64,000 nucleotides of DNA, taken from contig NW_020170405.1 in the NCBI RefSeq assembly GCF_000524195.1, forward strand, positions 131,570-195,569. Reading direction: 5' to 3'. Within the stretch, counting starts at the first letter, position 1. Every line of letters begins with the position of its first letter. Shown piece after piece: positions 10,379-23,249 of this stretch. Below the pieces are notes generated by a model that did not search any database, was not told the origin of the DNA, and worked only from the letters and a program-made list of their open reading frames with translations. The stretch comes from Echinococcus granulosus. Its lineage: Eukaryota > Platyhelminthes > Cestoda > Cyclophyllidea > Taeniidae. A program made the translations under genes and the position numbers.

Positions 10379-13300
10379 ATGTCATGGCCTTCGAGCAACG
10401 CTGTTCCTTTTGGTACTTCTTGATACATTTATTTTGGAATCTACATAATTTTATGGTTAGAGACATTGTATTCTGTCTTTTGATATGGTAGGAGATGGTT
10501 ATTTTCTGTTTAGACGGAAACGGGATTTCTTCCAGAATTACTTTACCTAATTGGGAACGCAGATGCATTGATCACTTTCACCTGGTAAATTTACTCGATG
10601 CGGGTTTTATCACTAGATTTTACCCTTTGGCCTCCTTCCTTAATTTACCAAAAATTGCGTCAGGTGCTTCAGGTTACGGACCTCGTCAGTAAGAAAAGTT
10701 ACCATGGTTAGAAGCCAATTACCTTTTAAATCTACTCATCTCTACCCTTAATTTCAACATCTTAGGTCCACCTGATTATTTCGTTTGATGACTGTGATTA
10801 TTCACTGTTGTCATAAGTAGGGCGTCCTCAATCTTGCTGCACAGTAAACTGATTTAGTGGCTCACGAGGCTGCATACTTCTGTCGACTTGTGGGTGAGTT
10901 AGGTTCGGGTTACGCATTCTGTGTCGTGGCGTGCACGGCAATGACCACTTTAATCTCACAGTTTGGTAGAACATCTTTGAATCGGATAAAGTCGATAGAC
11001 TTGCAGGCTTTAAAAAAAAGCTAGCCCTATCTCAAGTTTTTGTGCCCAACGTCGGGCCGCATTCTAGGTAGACGAAGAGTCGCCAATAGTTTCGCATGAT
11101 TCGTATTCCGTAATGAAGAGCTCTCTGATGGTGTCCTGCCGCTTAACTTGGAAGCGGTATCATGCTTCTCTTTTGAGGTGGGCCGGCCTACGATGGTTGT
11201 CACTTTCAAGAGGTACCTTGTCATAGTTGGCATCTCGTACTTTCCTAGGAAATCTCTAGTTCTTAGTCTGCGGTTGCTTTGAGGATTTAGATGTCCAGTT
11301 TTTCGTCCTGAGAAAAGTTAGAATAATGCAATTCTGGCCACTTTCTGATCACCTCTCGCTTGGACGGAGGTCGTGGTCTCAAAACATCTGCACTTATTTG
11401 TTAGATGTGAATGTTGGTTGTGCTGTGTGTACGCGCTAAATCTCCTTAACATTTCTCACCTTTTGCCAACACGTGATGCCTCATTCACCCAATTCTAACA
11501 ATCGCTTAAATTTCCACGATTATGGAGATTGCTGTCAGAAAGTACGAATGTGCACCGACCGAAGTCGCGGTCGTAAGGGCGCAAAACAACTGCCCACATG
11601 TACTTTGGGTTCAGGGTCATTTTGGGCAGGGGATAGCACTTCAAATGAAGTGCGTGTGTTCTGTCGTTTTCAAGTAGCCCAATGCGGGCACCACATTCAT
11701 TGTCAATCTCCCGAGGAATTTGTGTTCCCATTCAAATAATTTGTAGATTCCTGGAAGTCTTAGGGTGGATTTTCAATAACCTAAATATCCACGATCTGTC
11801 ATTCCACAGAGGGTGGTGCATAAGATCGAGAAGAATATTTAAACAGAAGGCGGGGAAATACCAGTGGGATGAGTGTACCTTATTGTTGATTTATTCCTAC
11901 CCATGCCAAAATAAGTCCTTGCATCAATCACAACAGTAAGTGATGTTATTTTCTGCTTATCGTTTTCAAACATGTACCTGCAGTGGCAGCTTGGGCTTTC
12001 GAATGGAGTTGGCCAATAAAAAAGGCTTGGCTTGAGGTCATCAAAGTTTAGACTTTATCAGGTCTACCGCAAATTTCCCAAATTTAAGGTCGCGCTCCCA
12101 CTGAGGCATTGAAAATACTAAGGATGCAAAATTGAAAACTTGCCGTGAAACCCTATTTAATCCTTGCGATTATCTTTTTTTCTGCACAAAAACTCGGTTC
12201 AGCTTTCGTTGTTATCTTACGTTGGTCTATCGGGTACCCTGGAGTGCTTAACATTATGTTGAGGCACGGAATAACCAGGCTGAGGTGATCAGCATAAGTA
12301 CTTGACAATTTTGGCACCGCACCTTGCGCTTGAAACGGCCAGAGATAGTTTATTCGGCGAGTCGATTTTCTAGTAAATAGTTCGTTGAATAATGGGGCAT
12401 ATCACAATAAACATTACTCGAAAAATCATCTTGTAAGCTGGTTGTATTAATTTGGCTATTTTATTGCCCATGAGTACCGACGGTCTCGAACAAAGAGAAA
12501 TACAACACCATTTTTGGTTATTCTTGATGTTCCCAAACTGCTAATTTTAAAAGTATTGAAGTTAATGGTATCCTTCCATACAGATTACACGTGCTTTCTT
12601 TTATTTTTGGAGACAAACGAAAATTTCGCTTTCAGTGATGCGTCCTCCATCAAAGAACCACTAAAAGGGCAAAATTCTGCTACTTCGGTCTTTCAAACCA
12701 CGAAGGAAATGGATTCCTGGCAAGGGCACATGGAAACAGGAAGGTCGCAGCGCATCTCAGTGATGAATTTCTTGGGGAGGGGGGTATTTTTAAACATCGC
12801 CTCACTCTCCTCCGTTTAGGAAAAATTCGGCTATTATGTTTATTTCACTCCCTGATTCCATGATGTATTACCGTCTCCAAAATGAAAACCCCAGAGCTCT
12901 GGAGGGCTGTTATGCTCTTCAGTTTCTTCTAGATTGTGGGACAGCTCGTGTTGACCTAGCAGAAAATTTATCTCATTCATTACAAATGTACCAATGATAA
13001 GTATCCAAGGCTTCAGAGTCCCCATATCAATGACTCGTTATATACTTCTAAAACCACGAACTCCAAAAATATGCAATTTAATTGCCGTTCCATGTCCAAA
13101 TAAATTTGGTGGATCACACCCTCTTCACCTTTCAAAACAGGCAGATTTTGCGACCTAGCTTGTCCATTTCAAACGAGGTAAATGAAGGGTAAAAGCTGAA
13201 TTGGACGCTGGGATAGCACCTGGAAATTATCATTCAAAATAGCCAGGAAGTTGGGAATTAGAGTGAATGCTTTATACTCCGGGATGCGCATTTTTATTGC

Positions 13301-13429
13301 GAAATTATCCTACTTTTTTCTGGTCTTTCCTCGTATTGGTAACTGCACTTGAAGATTGTTTTTGCCTGTGTAGAGGGATCTTAATTCAAAGTACCCTGTC
13401 TAAGTAATTTTTGAATGAGTAGAGCCCTA
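10379..13429. other. Intergenic region, no confident gene
   Basis: Three kilobases with several GC-richer patches (about 11.04-11.23, 11.47-11.74 and 12.6-12.8 kb). Open frames there lack consistent splice structure or recognised homology. On the minus strand at about 11.54-11.63 kb the reading KMTLNPKYMWAVVLRPYDRD loosely resembles the second aquaporin exon, but it is too weak to annotate as a relic. Confidence 0.35.
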
Positions 13430-13611
13430 GTGTAGCGTCCCTAGACTTTCCTGAAGATGAATGAAGGCCTAATCCCAGGACACTACATGTATCGCTGACA
13501 TACAGAATGGCCTGGAACCTACTAGCGTGGTCTGGAGGCCAGTCCGCCTGTCGGAGGTACAATAGTGGAGCCGCTAGGTGATCCACTACCAAAACCGGAA
13601 GCTAAACAAAC
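13430..13611 (+). repeat. Dispersed repeat, copy 2 (longest clear copy)
   Basis: About 180 bp: GTGTAGCGTCC start, GACTTTCCTGAAGATGAA, AGGCCTAA, AATGGCCTGG, CTAGCGTGGTCTGGAGGCC, GTCCGCCTGTCGGAGGTAC, and the tail CAAAACCGGAAGCTAAACAA. The tail is shared with the copy at 36.86 kb (GCCAAAACGAAGAGTTAAAC), which helps set the right boundary. It lies just downstream of aquaporin A. Confidence 0.65.
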
Positions 13612-13843
13612 GATTAATGTATTACATTATTGCACCTGGAGTAGGTTTTTAACACATCCGTAAAACGCGTTTACTGGGAAACCGCTTCTAGAATGAGATA
13701 TTTTGTTCCACCGTGTTCAGTAATTTCCACCTCGGTTTACAAAGTGCTTCAAGTACGATAAACGTGGTAGTGAGGTCTCTCTTCACTCAGATAAAGTAGT
13801 TATCCCAATGCTCTGCACGAGTTCTTGCCACTACACTTTGGTT

Positions 13844-13849
13844 TTTATT
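13844..13849 (-). promoter_or_regulatory. Poly(A) signal of aquaporin A
   Basis: AATAAA on the minus strand about 75 nt past the TAA stop of aquaporin A, between the gene and repeat copy 2. The spacing fits a short 3' UTR. Confidence 0.5.
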
Positions 13850-13923
13850 TGATCAGAGATTTACATACTTCAACAGCCTTACGAAGGCCAAATAGGAAAA
13901 AGGGGAACTAAGAGGAGTCCATG

Positions 13924-16449
13924 TTAGACACCCACGTCTTCTTGGGCATATGTGCTCTTGCGGTTGAAGTCTGCCGAGCAAAGACAGTGCCGTGTTCGCC
14001 TGAGCGAGGCAAAGGGACAAATCACTAACTCGTAGAAGGCACACGCCAACACGGTTCCCAGTGATGGACCAGCAACGTAAATCTAAAAAGGGCAGACTCA
14101 ATACGAATTCAACACTCGATCACTGCAGCCCGCATGTTGCACTGTCCTTCGGTGACATCAATTTCCATTGCATTTTCACCTATTTTCCTGATCCTCAAAA
14201 CTAAAGAAATGCAGTTCTCCTCGGACAAAGAATACTCTACCTCAACCTTAGTGTTTCCGACTCAACCAATGTATTCGCGAGGTGCGATTTGAAGAAACCG
14301 GTAGTCATCTTAAAGAGATAAAAATCGCATAAATTTGACTCCTCTACCAAAGATAGCATTATTTTCTCATTTAATTTCCTAGGAACTATAATACTGCCAT
14401 TTCCTCGAAATATTGGCTGCAGTAGTGTTATCAGATGGAATGCATGCTTCCGGGCTAGAAGGTACCTCGTATAAGTTGGGAGATTTGAGCCTAGGATACG
14501 ATTGTGCCATCTTTAACAGCTACAGAGCACGAGACAAGACCTCGATGAATCAGGAATGTGCTCATTTCAAGAGGTCGAACCAGTAACTTCACACGACTTA
14601 GTAAGCTATAGCCGGATTGCCGGAGCAAGTTAGCGAGAGATGTCATTAAAGAAGACTCATATATTCTGCACAAATTCAGGCTCATGATCGAATAAGGAGC
14701 GGGCATTTGTGAATACAAAACGTCATTCGTGTTGATCTATGTGGTATTATGCTTTATGACTGCTTTTGTCAATGGAGCTTCTAACTTTCAAGCCCTTCCT
14801 TTAGGTTATCTACAAAGCGCTTTCAACAGCAACTGGAAAGCCATAGAAGTCTTGCAATCATGTTCAACCTTTTATGAGCATACGTTTTGTTCATTTCTCG
14901 GCGTCATAAAGGTCTTAGAGCCTATTCATGACGTCTACTATGCTCGGGCTAATACAAGACCGAATCACTCACCCATTGCCGGTCGAAGTTATTCTGGATG
15001 ATCGCAGCAGCTAGACTTCTAGTGGGATTCATACTGGCCCCAGATACAGGCAACTAAGACACGAGAAAGTAAGGAATTAGTGATGATAAGAACCAGAGGA
15101 ATTTGTTCCAAGTATTTGCCAAAGGCACTTTCAGTTATGCTTGGTTTGCGTGTTCCACTTCATCCGATAAGCGTGGCTTGTGTGAACAGATTCGTCTAAA
15201 AACTTTAGTTTGTCCCTTTGGAATATTTTAATAAATTTTGGATAAGTGGTTAGAATATTTCCTAGTACATCAGATAATGTAACTTTTTAGTTTAGCTGCA
15301 CACACTTTATTTCTCAAAAGAACTGGAAGAAAAATACTTCAACAGGCAGGTCATTTGAACCTAGTTTGTCGACATCGTCGGACTGAGATCTTATCTGCAC
15401 TAAAACGCTCCTAGTGTTAAATTTGTGGTTTTTATGCAACAACTCAACCTACAAAGACGTGAGCGACGAGAAAAACGTCTATCGTCATGGCAAATTCTAG
15501 TACCGAAATACTTGCACGTTATATAATGCGTACTGTTTGTCATTTGGCTGATGTAGCAAATCTGGAGTATATTTCACTTGACGCACGCCGAGTAATCCTA
15601 AAAATTTGTGATTTCGTCCAATAATTACAAACGGAAAATGAGGTAAGTTGTATTATAAGGTGGAGTTTACTACCAGAGCCCATGCTCGACTTTTAATCAT
15701 ATCCCAGAGGAACATTTTAGGTATGCCATAAGACAAACAGCAACCCTCCCAACGTTTAAATGACAATTCAGCCTACCACCTACAGAAAATATTTCCATAC
15801 ATTGTATTTTTAGTGCTTTGAGCATAATTAGTGGTAGTATCCATCAGACTAATGATTTGTACAATTCGGAACGGATTGGTTACTATTTATGCTCAAGCCT
15901 TACCGTGAGCACCACGTTAATCATGAGGGCCAACATGACAGCTAAGGGGAAGGGGGCTCCTTTCTCCGGTCGCCACTCTCTAGCACGCAACTCATCCAAA
16001 GAGGCTAGGATGACTGTGAGAAGGAAGAAGGTGGACACAGTCTCTGTTAAAGTTGCCACGAGAGCGCTCACTCCATTCCCAGGAAGCGTCATCCCGTAGG
16101 TGCCTGGCTCCTGGTCCTTGAAGGGCGAGATGGACCACGCGATCCCCATGGCAGTCAGGGTGCCCACGAAATCGCCCACCAAGTAGACGAGAGCAAGGAG
16201 TGGTGATATACGACGGGTAAGGACGACCGCCAGGGTGACCATGGGATTGATCTGGGCCCCGCTGGTGGTGAAGGTGCACCAGATGGCTAGGTAAACCGAG
16301 GCACCCGCTAGAAAACCCGCCACCATAGTGAGATTGGGTATGGAGACGTCGACGAGGAAACAGAAGAAGTGCGCCAAACCGGAAGCTAGCACTTCGGCAA
16401 AGAAGATCTGACAGATCCTCCAAAAGCCTTTGTAGGATGGCTTCTTCAT
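13924..16449 (-). CDS. Aquaporin-like channel A (NPM / NPT motifs)
   Basis: Membrane channel of the MIP/aquaporin family. Exons are 15904-16449, 14973-15053 and 13924-14082, all in phase 0, giving 261 aa. Exon 1 encodes helices 1-5, with the first pore loop TTSGAQINPMVTLAVVLTRR (NPM in place of NPA). The 81-bp exon 2 encodes the second pore loop SGASMNPTRSL, NPT in place of NPA but with the pore Arg kept. Exon 3 starts IYVAGPSLGTVL (helix 6) and ends with a basic/acidic tail (CPFASLRRTRH ... EDVGV). In ungapped comparison with AQP4 the helix-5 His position is Val and the helix-2 Phe position is Ala, suggesting a wider or altered selectivity filter (inference). It is closest to aquaporin B here, sharing the ICPF(A/S)SLRRTR tail. 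Substrate is unknown. Confidence 0.9.
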
Positions 16450-19400
16450 AGATCTGGTGAAAAGGATTCATGGAATCAATGCTTGACTCTTTTCATACCC
16501 CAAATTTTATAGGCTACAATGAACTTCATGCTGCTCAAAAAATGAAAAAAGCGGTCATCCTAACACCAAGGCTACTTTAAATGCATGTTGATGACTTAGA
16601 CTTAGGCAATCTGTTTGCGGCGAAAGATCTTGTGCAACCGCAGTTGGCATAACATATGGAGGAACATAAGCCGCAGGTGTGTGTCTCCTGTGACGAACGC
16701 GTTAAGGGATGCATTCGGCAAAAACTCCTAAGTCCTGGCTACGACCTACGTCCTAACCGAAATGGGTAATCAGTTTGTCAAGTTTCAAAATCCTATTTCA
16801 CATATATGAACAATACGCTTTAATTTGTTCTTTGAACAAAGTATGGGGGTATCGGAATGGCTACAATACCAGAACTAAGCTGGGTGTCATAGATGTAGAC
16901 GTGAGGGGGGATGTTTAATATCAGGCCATGATACAACCATCTTTGCTGCCGAGTTTGCCATCCCTGAAGCACGTTTGTACCAAAAATGGGTATATATATT
17001 TGAGTTTTGTCTATCGATGATCGGTGAAGTAAGGTACAATCAAGGCGATTCAAAAACTTTATCTACAAGAAAACTCTGCATAAACCGAAACCAGTAGTAA
17101 ATTATTAGTGTCCTAGGCATTGATCTAGCCCCTACCCCTCACACGCAGATCTGTTACTCATGGTGCCCTCCTGTGGATCAACAAGTGCATGTAAATGGAA
17201 CAGTTTCCAAGCCTCAAACCTATCATATTTTAAAACCAGAAAATAAAAAGTTGTCTTATTTCAAGGTGCTGAATCGAAACCTCTGTCAACTCATTTCGCT
17301 GAAACCGAAACACCAAGTTCGACATCTGTAGACTTAAGGCAAGAAATTCTGTGGCCCCTATTAGGGAGTGCATGCTGCTTTCACTAAAGAGCTATCATGC
17401 AGTTGGACCATGTGGGTGCAGTTCTACATACTAGTAGGCTTTTTGCGGATCAAAAATATTGCATTGTGATTAGGGATAGTTATGAGCAGAGTCATGGGAA
17501 GTGATGAAACACACTCACCGATTGTATTGTCGGATTAATACCTTCCTGAAACCTGACACCGTTAAATACAGTCCCAATTGGCCAATCGGCGCAGAGGCGA
17601 GCACTTCATGGCCTGTGCGTTCAACCCGTAGGATTGCAGGCACGGCTAAGACGAGGCGTAAATAGCTTTATTTTTGGTGCAAATCATTTTGTGGCATAAA
17701 ATTAGTTGCACCTGTGTTTAATTGCTTTGTCAAGTTACAATTAAAAAAAATTGAAGAACCGTGTAAAATCAGTCGGATTCTGTGTTAGCTGGTAGCCTTT
17801 GAAAAGCTATCTCACTAACGATTTCGATACGGGCCATAGTTCCTTCACTCGATCCTTACCACGGTTACGAGGAGGGGGGCAAATGAAAGTCGCTGGACTC
17901 GGCTTCCGTGCTATCAAGCGTGCTTGGAATCATTCTTGCTGAAAATTTCTGTTTTGGGCAACAATGTAGCGCCACACGACAGTTTAAGACGCCGCCGAGT
18001 GACTATTCACTGTTGATTCGAGGATAACATGACCGTCGTAGACAGTGGTATTCATTTAGACCAACTGCAAGGGAGGTAGTCTGCACCGAGGCAACATCTT
18101 AAATTAAAAGTTTTATACCTGCTAGAGTACACCCCAAATCTAGAGCGACCTGCAAGGACATAGCTAACATTTGCCTTTTTAAATGTACTAAATATGGAAA
18201 CAGTTGGAAATTTTATAGCTAGTTTTAATTGCCGAAAATGTGATGAAAATAAATTAACGAACCCTTCTCTCAAGTCTTCGGTTCGACAATCACTGATTAT
18301 GCATCAAGATCCTCCCCATATCGAGGGGTTCGATAGATCCAACTGAGGGTGCTGCGGGTGCTGTTTTCATTATCTAAAAAGCGCCTTAAGGTTGACCCAA
18401 CCTTTTACCCCCATCATTGTGATTATAGAATTATGCTAGTGTTGATTTAAATTCGTGCTTAAAAGTGATTTCGGTTTTAGAAAGCCAAGTATACGGAAGA
18501 TGGGGGTTTACGATGTGGTTATGTTGAAGCTTTGAGTTGGTTTCAAAAGGGTTTCGGACGATCTGTTTCAAGTCTCCGTGCATCACAATAAGTCCATAAA
18601 AGTTTGAAATCCGATAGTAACGTTTTTCAACAAAACATCGTACAAATTTTGGAGTTAGCTTCTTACAAAACTGTGTGGTTTTCTCATTTTTTTCCGAATA
18701 CTTTCCATGTTTCAAACGTTTGCAAGAGTACAGGGTAATAAAAATTAACTTGCACGGATTATTCATGTGGCAGAATAAATTCTGGCCTTGAAAGTTGTCC
18801 TTGTTTGCAAAAGGATGTGGTCATGCTACTACACAAAGCAACGATCACATCCATCCATTCTACTAAGATGTAGCAGAAATATACAACATTTTAGGCCCTT
18901 ACGACCTAAGCTGCTGTGATGTACCTGATTGCACGCAAAACCATCGCATTCAGGGGTTCCGGCTGCTGTTTTATATCCCGTAATACCAACACAATGCGAA
19001 GTAATCAGTAGAGAATGGGATGAAAATAACTTTAAAAGATTCCCTAAATTCTTGAGACGTCGTTCCTCCTAGGCACCACTTCAACAGAAACCTTTTTCGC
19101 TGTGTGACAGACAGAAGGCAAGTTATGCCCCATTGTAGATGTTGCAGACGTGCACTATCCCCTCGCGGGTAGCCACATGAGGGCAGGATTGACTGTGAAA
19201 GACGTGACAAGTCAAAGAGTTAAATAAAATCGCCCAATGCAAAATTAAGCAATTTTTTGACGTCTTTTATGCGCTTCAAAATTTTTGGCAACCCTCCCAA
19301 ATGCACCTGTACTGTGAAGGATGTTTACTTTAGCATAGGGAAGACTGATGATCAGACCCTTTATCTTGATCTCTCCTTAAACTGTTCAACTAGGGCAAAC

Positions 19401-20600
19401 CTAATGAATTCACTTTTTACATGTTGTGTGTATGTGTATGCAGCTTGACCTTGAGCTGCGCACTTTGCACCCTACCCCCTCGCCCTCAGGCCGTGACCTG
19501 AAAATTGAGGGAAATAAACATTTGGCCTGATGGCGAATCAAAACCTTGTTTTCGCTCCCCCTATCCACGCTAACCCGCGTTGGTCACAGTTCCTGCAAAT
19601 AATGCCTCTTCATTTATTTATGTTAGATGTATTTAAGGCGCCGTAAAATGTTTTGTAATTAGTGGTCGCCTAGTGTTTGGTTCACATTTCATAAATAGTG
19701 CGGTGAAAATAACTTTGTAACTCCAACTTGACCAAAAGGGGCCCAATCGTACCATAAAGTAAGGTAGGACGGCATCCGCAAGTGTGGTAGATCCACCTTG
19801 ACTCTAAGCTGGAAGTAAATGCAACGGCCATAGTTCTGGTGGTACTCGTGGAAGGCGTTCAAAAGACGCCCTCATTATTCATCTCTCCTTTACACATGCT
19901 GAGTGATCTGAACGTCATGGCCTACTAATAATTACTTTCAGCTCACTCGCCATTACTTACAAAACTTCACGTAAGAGAGACCGGCAGGATTTCGCATCTC
20001 ACTTAGACGAAGGGTATTTTGCTTTATCCCTTTGACGTTGAGCGTTACCATGGCAATGGAGAATTTTTGACTCAAATTAGTCTACTTTTACCTCTCCTGT
20101 GGAAATACCGAGGGTAAGCATGTAGAGTATGCCGATTTAAAAAGTAAACTGCTCTAAAATAGCATACATTGTTTTGCCGAAATACCGAGCCTGCATCGGA
20201 TTTCAGTTGTTGAAACAATGTTGAAACATGAATCGAGTTACATTCAGGAATGACAAGAATTTTTGATCTCACTTGATCTTTACAGACCAATTAGCCTACA
20301 AAAAGTGTCTTTTTTGGGAATAAGATATGTGAACATATTGAAGGCAAAAGTTTTTGGCATATTTTTGTTGAATAGGTTAGAAATCTCGGGCATTGATGTC
20401 CAAAGAAAATTTACGCTCCTCATTGCCACAATAAAGTGCTACTGGTGGCCTGATCTGCCCGTCAACGTAACTGAAGACTCAACTTCATGGCAAAGCACCA
20501 ACGGGAACAACATAAGTATCAATAATTATGATGACAGTTGAGCAGTGATTAAAAGTGCCAATTTTGATGGCAGACGCAGATGAGCCTAGGGGACCTAAAA
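16450..20600. other. Intergenic region upstream of aquaporin A
   Basis: No supported gene. A 111-codon minus-strand frame at 18431-18766 is Lys/Phe-rich and unrecognised. A GC-richer patch at 17.8-18.0 kb has no clear frame. On the plus strand near 20.26-20.4 kb the string LYRPISL recalls the YRPISL motif of non-LTR reverse transcriptases, but nothing around it confirms an element. Confidence 0.35.
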
Positions 20601-20639
20601 GAGCGAAGCCAGCAAAGAAAGACGAACCGCGATGGCATC

Positions 20640-23230
20640 GCCTCGATAGTCAATCGTCGAGCCGATGGCAACTGGATTCTCTGGAGAAGAGATAGAGGCT
20701 TATTTGCCACAGCGAGGGGTAGAGATATCACCAGCCGGTGGTCCCAATTGGTGGACCACCAATGTAAATCTGAAAAGGTCATCCATTACAGCGTGTAGAC
20801 CCCAGACTCAAGGTCATTGGAGACCAATCACCTGATACTTTTCCCCACCAAATGTCATAATAACTGCATCAGGTGTGGGCATGTCGATCAGGTCCAGTTC
20901 AATTTTTGAAGTTAGTCTGACATAAACTCTTTTGCTGTTTGAAATTCACGTTAGTCAGTTGCAGGTTACGATAGTACAAATGCAGCAGACGCAGTGTCTG
21001 AAGTAACTACATTTAAAGTACCTGAACGATTGAGAACAAAATCGCAGTTAGATTACACACACTCCTTCAATATATGGTAAGGTTGATGAATCAAATTAAC
21101 ACAGACGCTGCCTTTTAATTACCCCTCAAGTTTTAACTCTAAATAAACCTATTATACACTCTGCGCTCCATACAAATGCACGAGTTTCTGGTCATTAGTC
21201 TTACTGGGTTATACTCTTCTGCATCCAGTGGCTTCATGGGTGTGGTAACAGGTTTACTCTCTTATCCATAGTGCATTCAGGGCACTGCTTTATTTACCAT
21301 TCCAAGTGATAAATGAGAAATGTAATTGACGATATCTTCAGGCTATTAAAAGTGGATGTGTTCCAGTATTTCTTACCTAGGACATTCTTCTTCGCTCCTA
21401 GGTTCTCTGTACTGCTCAGATTTCCGTCTTTTGTGTTTGTTATCATCTTTTCTGTTATTCTTGATTAAGCGTTAGATTTTACAGTTGATGCTGTTCCATT
21501 ACACAATGCCGAGAAATGGTGTCCTGGGTCGGTAACATCCTAAAAGTGCAGTTTGGCGCCATTTGGCGGAATTTGTTGAAATCCGAATGGGTTTTGACAG
21601 GAAGTAACTATTTACCCAAATTATTCACCTTTAGGGAACCCTATGTTTACGAATGGCATTGATAGAGCAGTGACTGTTATTTTGCATGGCAACGGTTTTA
21701 CCAAAATTGAGACGCACCAAAATGGCCGCTGCCGAACAAAAAACAAACGACTTCTTTCTCCCTCATTGCTGATTAAAGGTGGTCGGAATTACCACTGCTG
21801 TGATGCTTCTAGTGGAGTTCGTGCTGCCTTGGAGAGTTGGCAACTAAAGAAAATGTAAGGAATTAGGAGGGAGTTGAACAAATATACTTGTTCGCCTACC
21901 TATTCGTTGGTCCATTCATCTCTCAACATTCAGTAAGAGCTACTTTCAATTTCCTGACACTCGAGAATGCCACATTTGAGAGGCTTTTCTACATTTATTT
22001 CCTGCAAGATTTCGTCATTTCTCTCTTTAGATCAGACAACGAATAAACGCCGTTGTCTTTGGATAGTTGAATACAAAATTACCCAGGCATTATCTCTACT
22101 TAGATGGACTTGGGTGCTCAAAATGTGGTGCTGCATACAAAATGCAAGCATTGGAATGGATCCGAGGTTCGCAAAATCGTATTTACACTTTCCCAACTAT
22201 ACCTTTGGATGAGTGGCAAACGTGTTCTTAGAAGGGATTTCTCTTAGAGCGCATTGTGTTGGAGATCTTGTGAAGTACATGCACTATTTCGATTAAAATG
22301 GTCCCTTCAAACTGCTTTTGCTAAATTGAAGGGGCGCGCAGAGACAGTCATTTTAAAGTGCAATGAGGAGTCCTTCAATGCGATCACGCGGTCCTAAATT
22401 CCAACTTCAAGCAACAACCATAGTAATTCCAATTTTGGCGACCTTTTCATCGCCTAACATCAACTTCATGAAATAACCATTTGCAAAGACGCTATGCATT
22501 CAAAAGTTCTTTTTTTAACTGAGAAACAAAAATATTAGTCCCTCTGTGAATGATAATACTGCATCTCACAGGTTAAAATTGTTCTAGAAGTTAAGTTGTT
22601 GAAGTAGTCAGAGGAAAAGTCTCATTTTGTGGAAGGCAGGCCCCTAAAGCATATCAACAAACGTGGCCTGAACAATCGACTGTTAAGCGCAGGTAGAGGT
22701 CAAAGGAACAGGGAGCACCCTCCTCAAGTAGCTAAGGTACTGAGACAAGGCTGACCGTAAGAAGGGTGAAAATGCTGACCTTAGGTGACCTGTGCTTACG
22801 GTTGCTGGGGTGACCACTGGGTTGATGCGTGTGCCGCTGATGGAGAAGCTGCACAACGGCATCAGTCACCAGGATGTGGATGAGAATATTTATTGTGGTG
22901 ACCAATGCCTTGACCACGAAGATTTTCACAGAGAGTGATAGATGACAGGCACGGTCTTTTTAGATGAGAAAGGAAAAAGGCTTGATTTCGTGCCCCGACA
23001 TCCCGTACTGTCAATGCCAGTCAAAAGGGGAAGTGGCTCCGTGATCAGCTCTCTGTTAAGAGAACGTGTCACCGCTTGCGCATGGTAGACCATTGATGTT
23101 CCTGTTGGTACCAATCCGGTAAAAACACATTAGGCAGGTAAACAGCAGTGTCTCCGGCGATACCGCTGCGGACCTTTCACACTTGGGGATGAAGTTTTTG
23201 AAGGGTGGTCTTGATTCTTGTACTATACGT
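20640..23230 (-). pseudogene. Aquaporin pseudogene with relics of all three exons
   Basis: Three decayed segments lie in the right order and strand for a copy of aquaporin A/B. The exon 1 relic at about 22.75-23.23 kb includes FSISGTRINPVVT (22.80-22.84 kb, matching FTTSGAQINPMVT of aquaporin A) and TM1-like text upstream, split across frames. The exon 2 relic at 21763-21843 reads LPTLQGSTNSTRSITAVV. It keeps the acceptor and the exact 81-bp length, but NP has become NS and the terminal TGG is TGA, destroying the donor. The exon 3 relic starts after an intact acceptor at 20769 (IYIGGPPIGT) and then loses frame by an apparent internal deletion. Relic spacing (about 1 kb between exons 2 and 3) mirrors aquaporin A. 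It is non-functional as a channel. Confidence 0.8.
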
Positions 23231-23249
23231 TGCGTCCTAAATCTCTCAC

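Noticed and set aside
11495..11731. Possible aquaporin pore-exon relic (TLNPKYMWAVVLRPYDRD)
   Set aside because: Only NP and a YDR-like end match; no matching exon 1 or 3 relic nearby.
15818..16099. 93-codon plus-strand frame and the 159-codon minus frame at 15992-16471
   Set aside because: Both overlap aquaporin A exon 1 in wrong frames and have no homology.
18431..18766. 111-codon minus-strand frame
   Set aside because: No homology to any transposase or cellular family recognised, AT-driven composition, no splice context. Expected by chance in 64 kb.
20263..20541. LYRPISL string suggesting a LINE reverse transcriptase
   Set aside because: Only one motif, no further RT blocks, no element ends. 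Too short to support.
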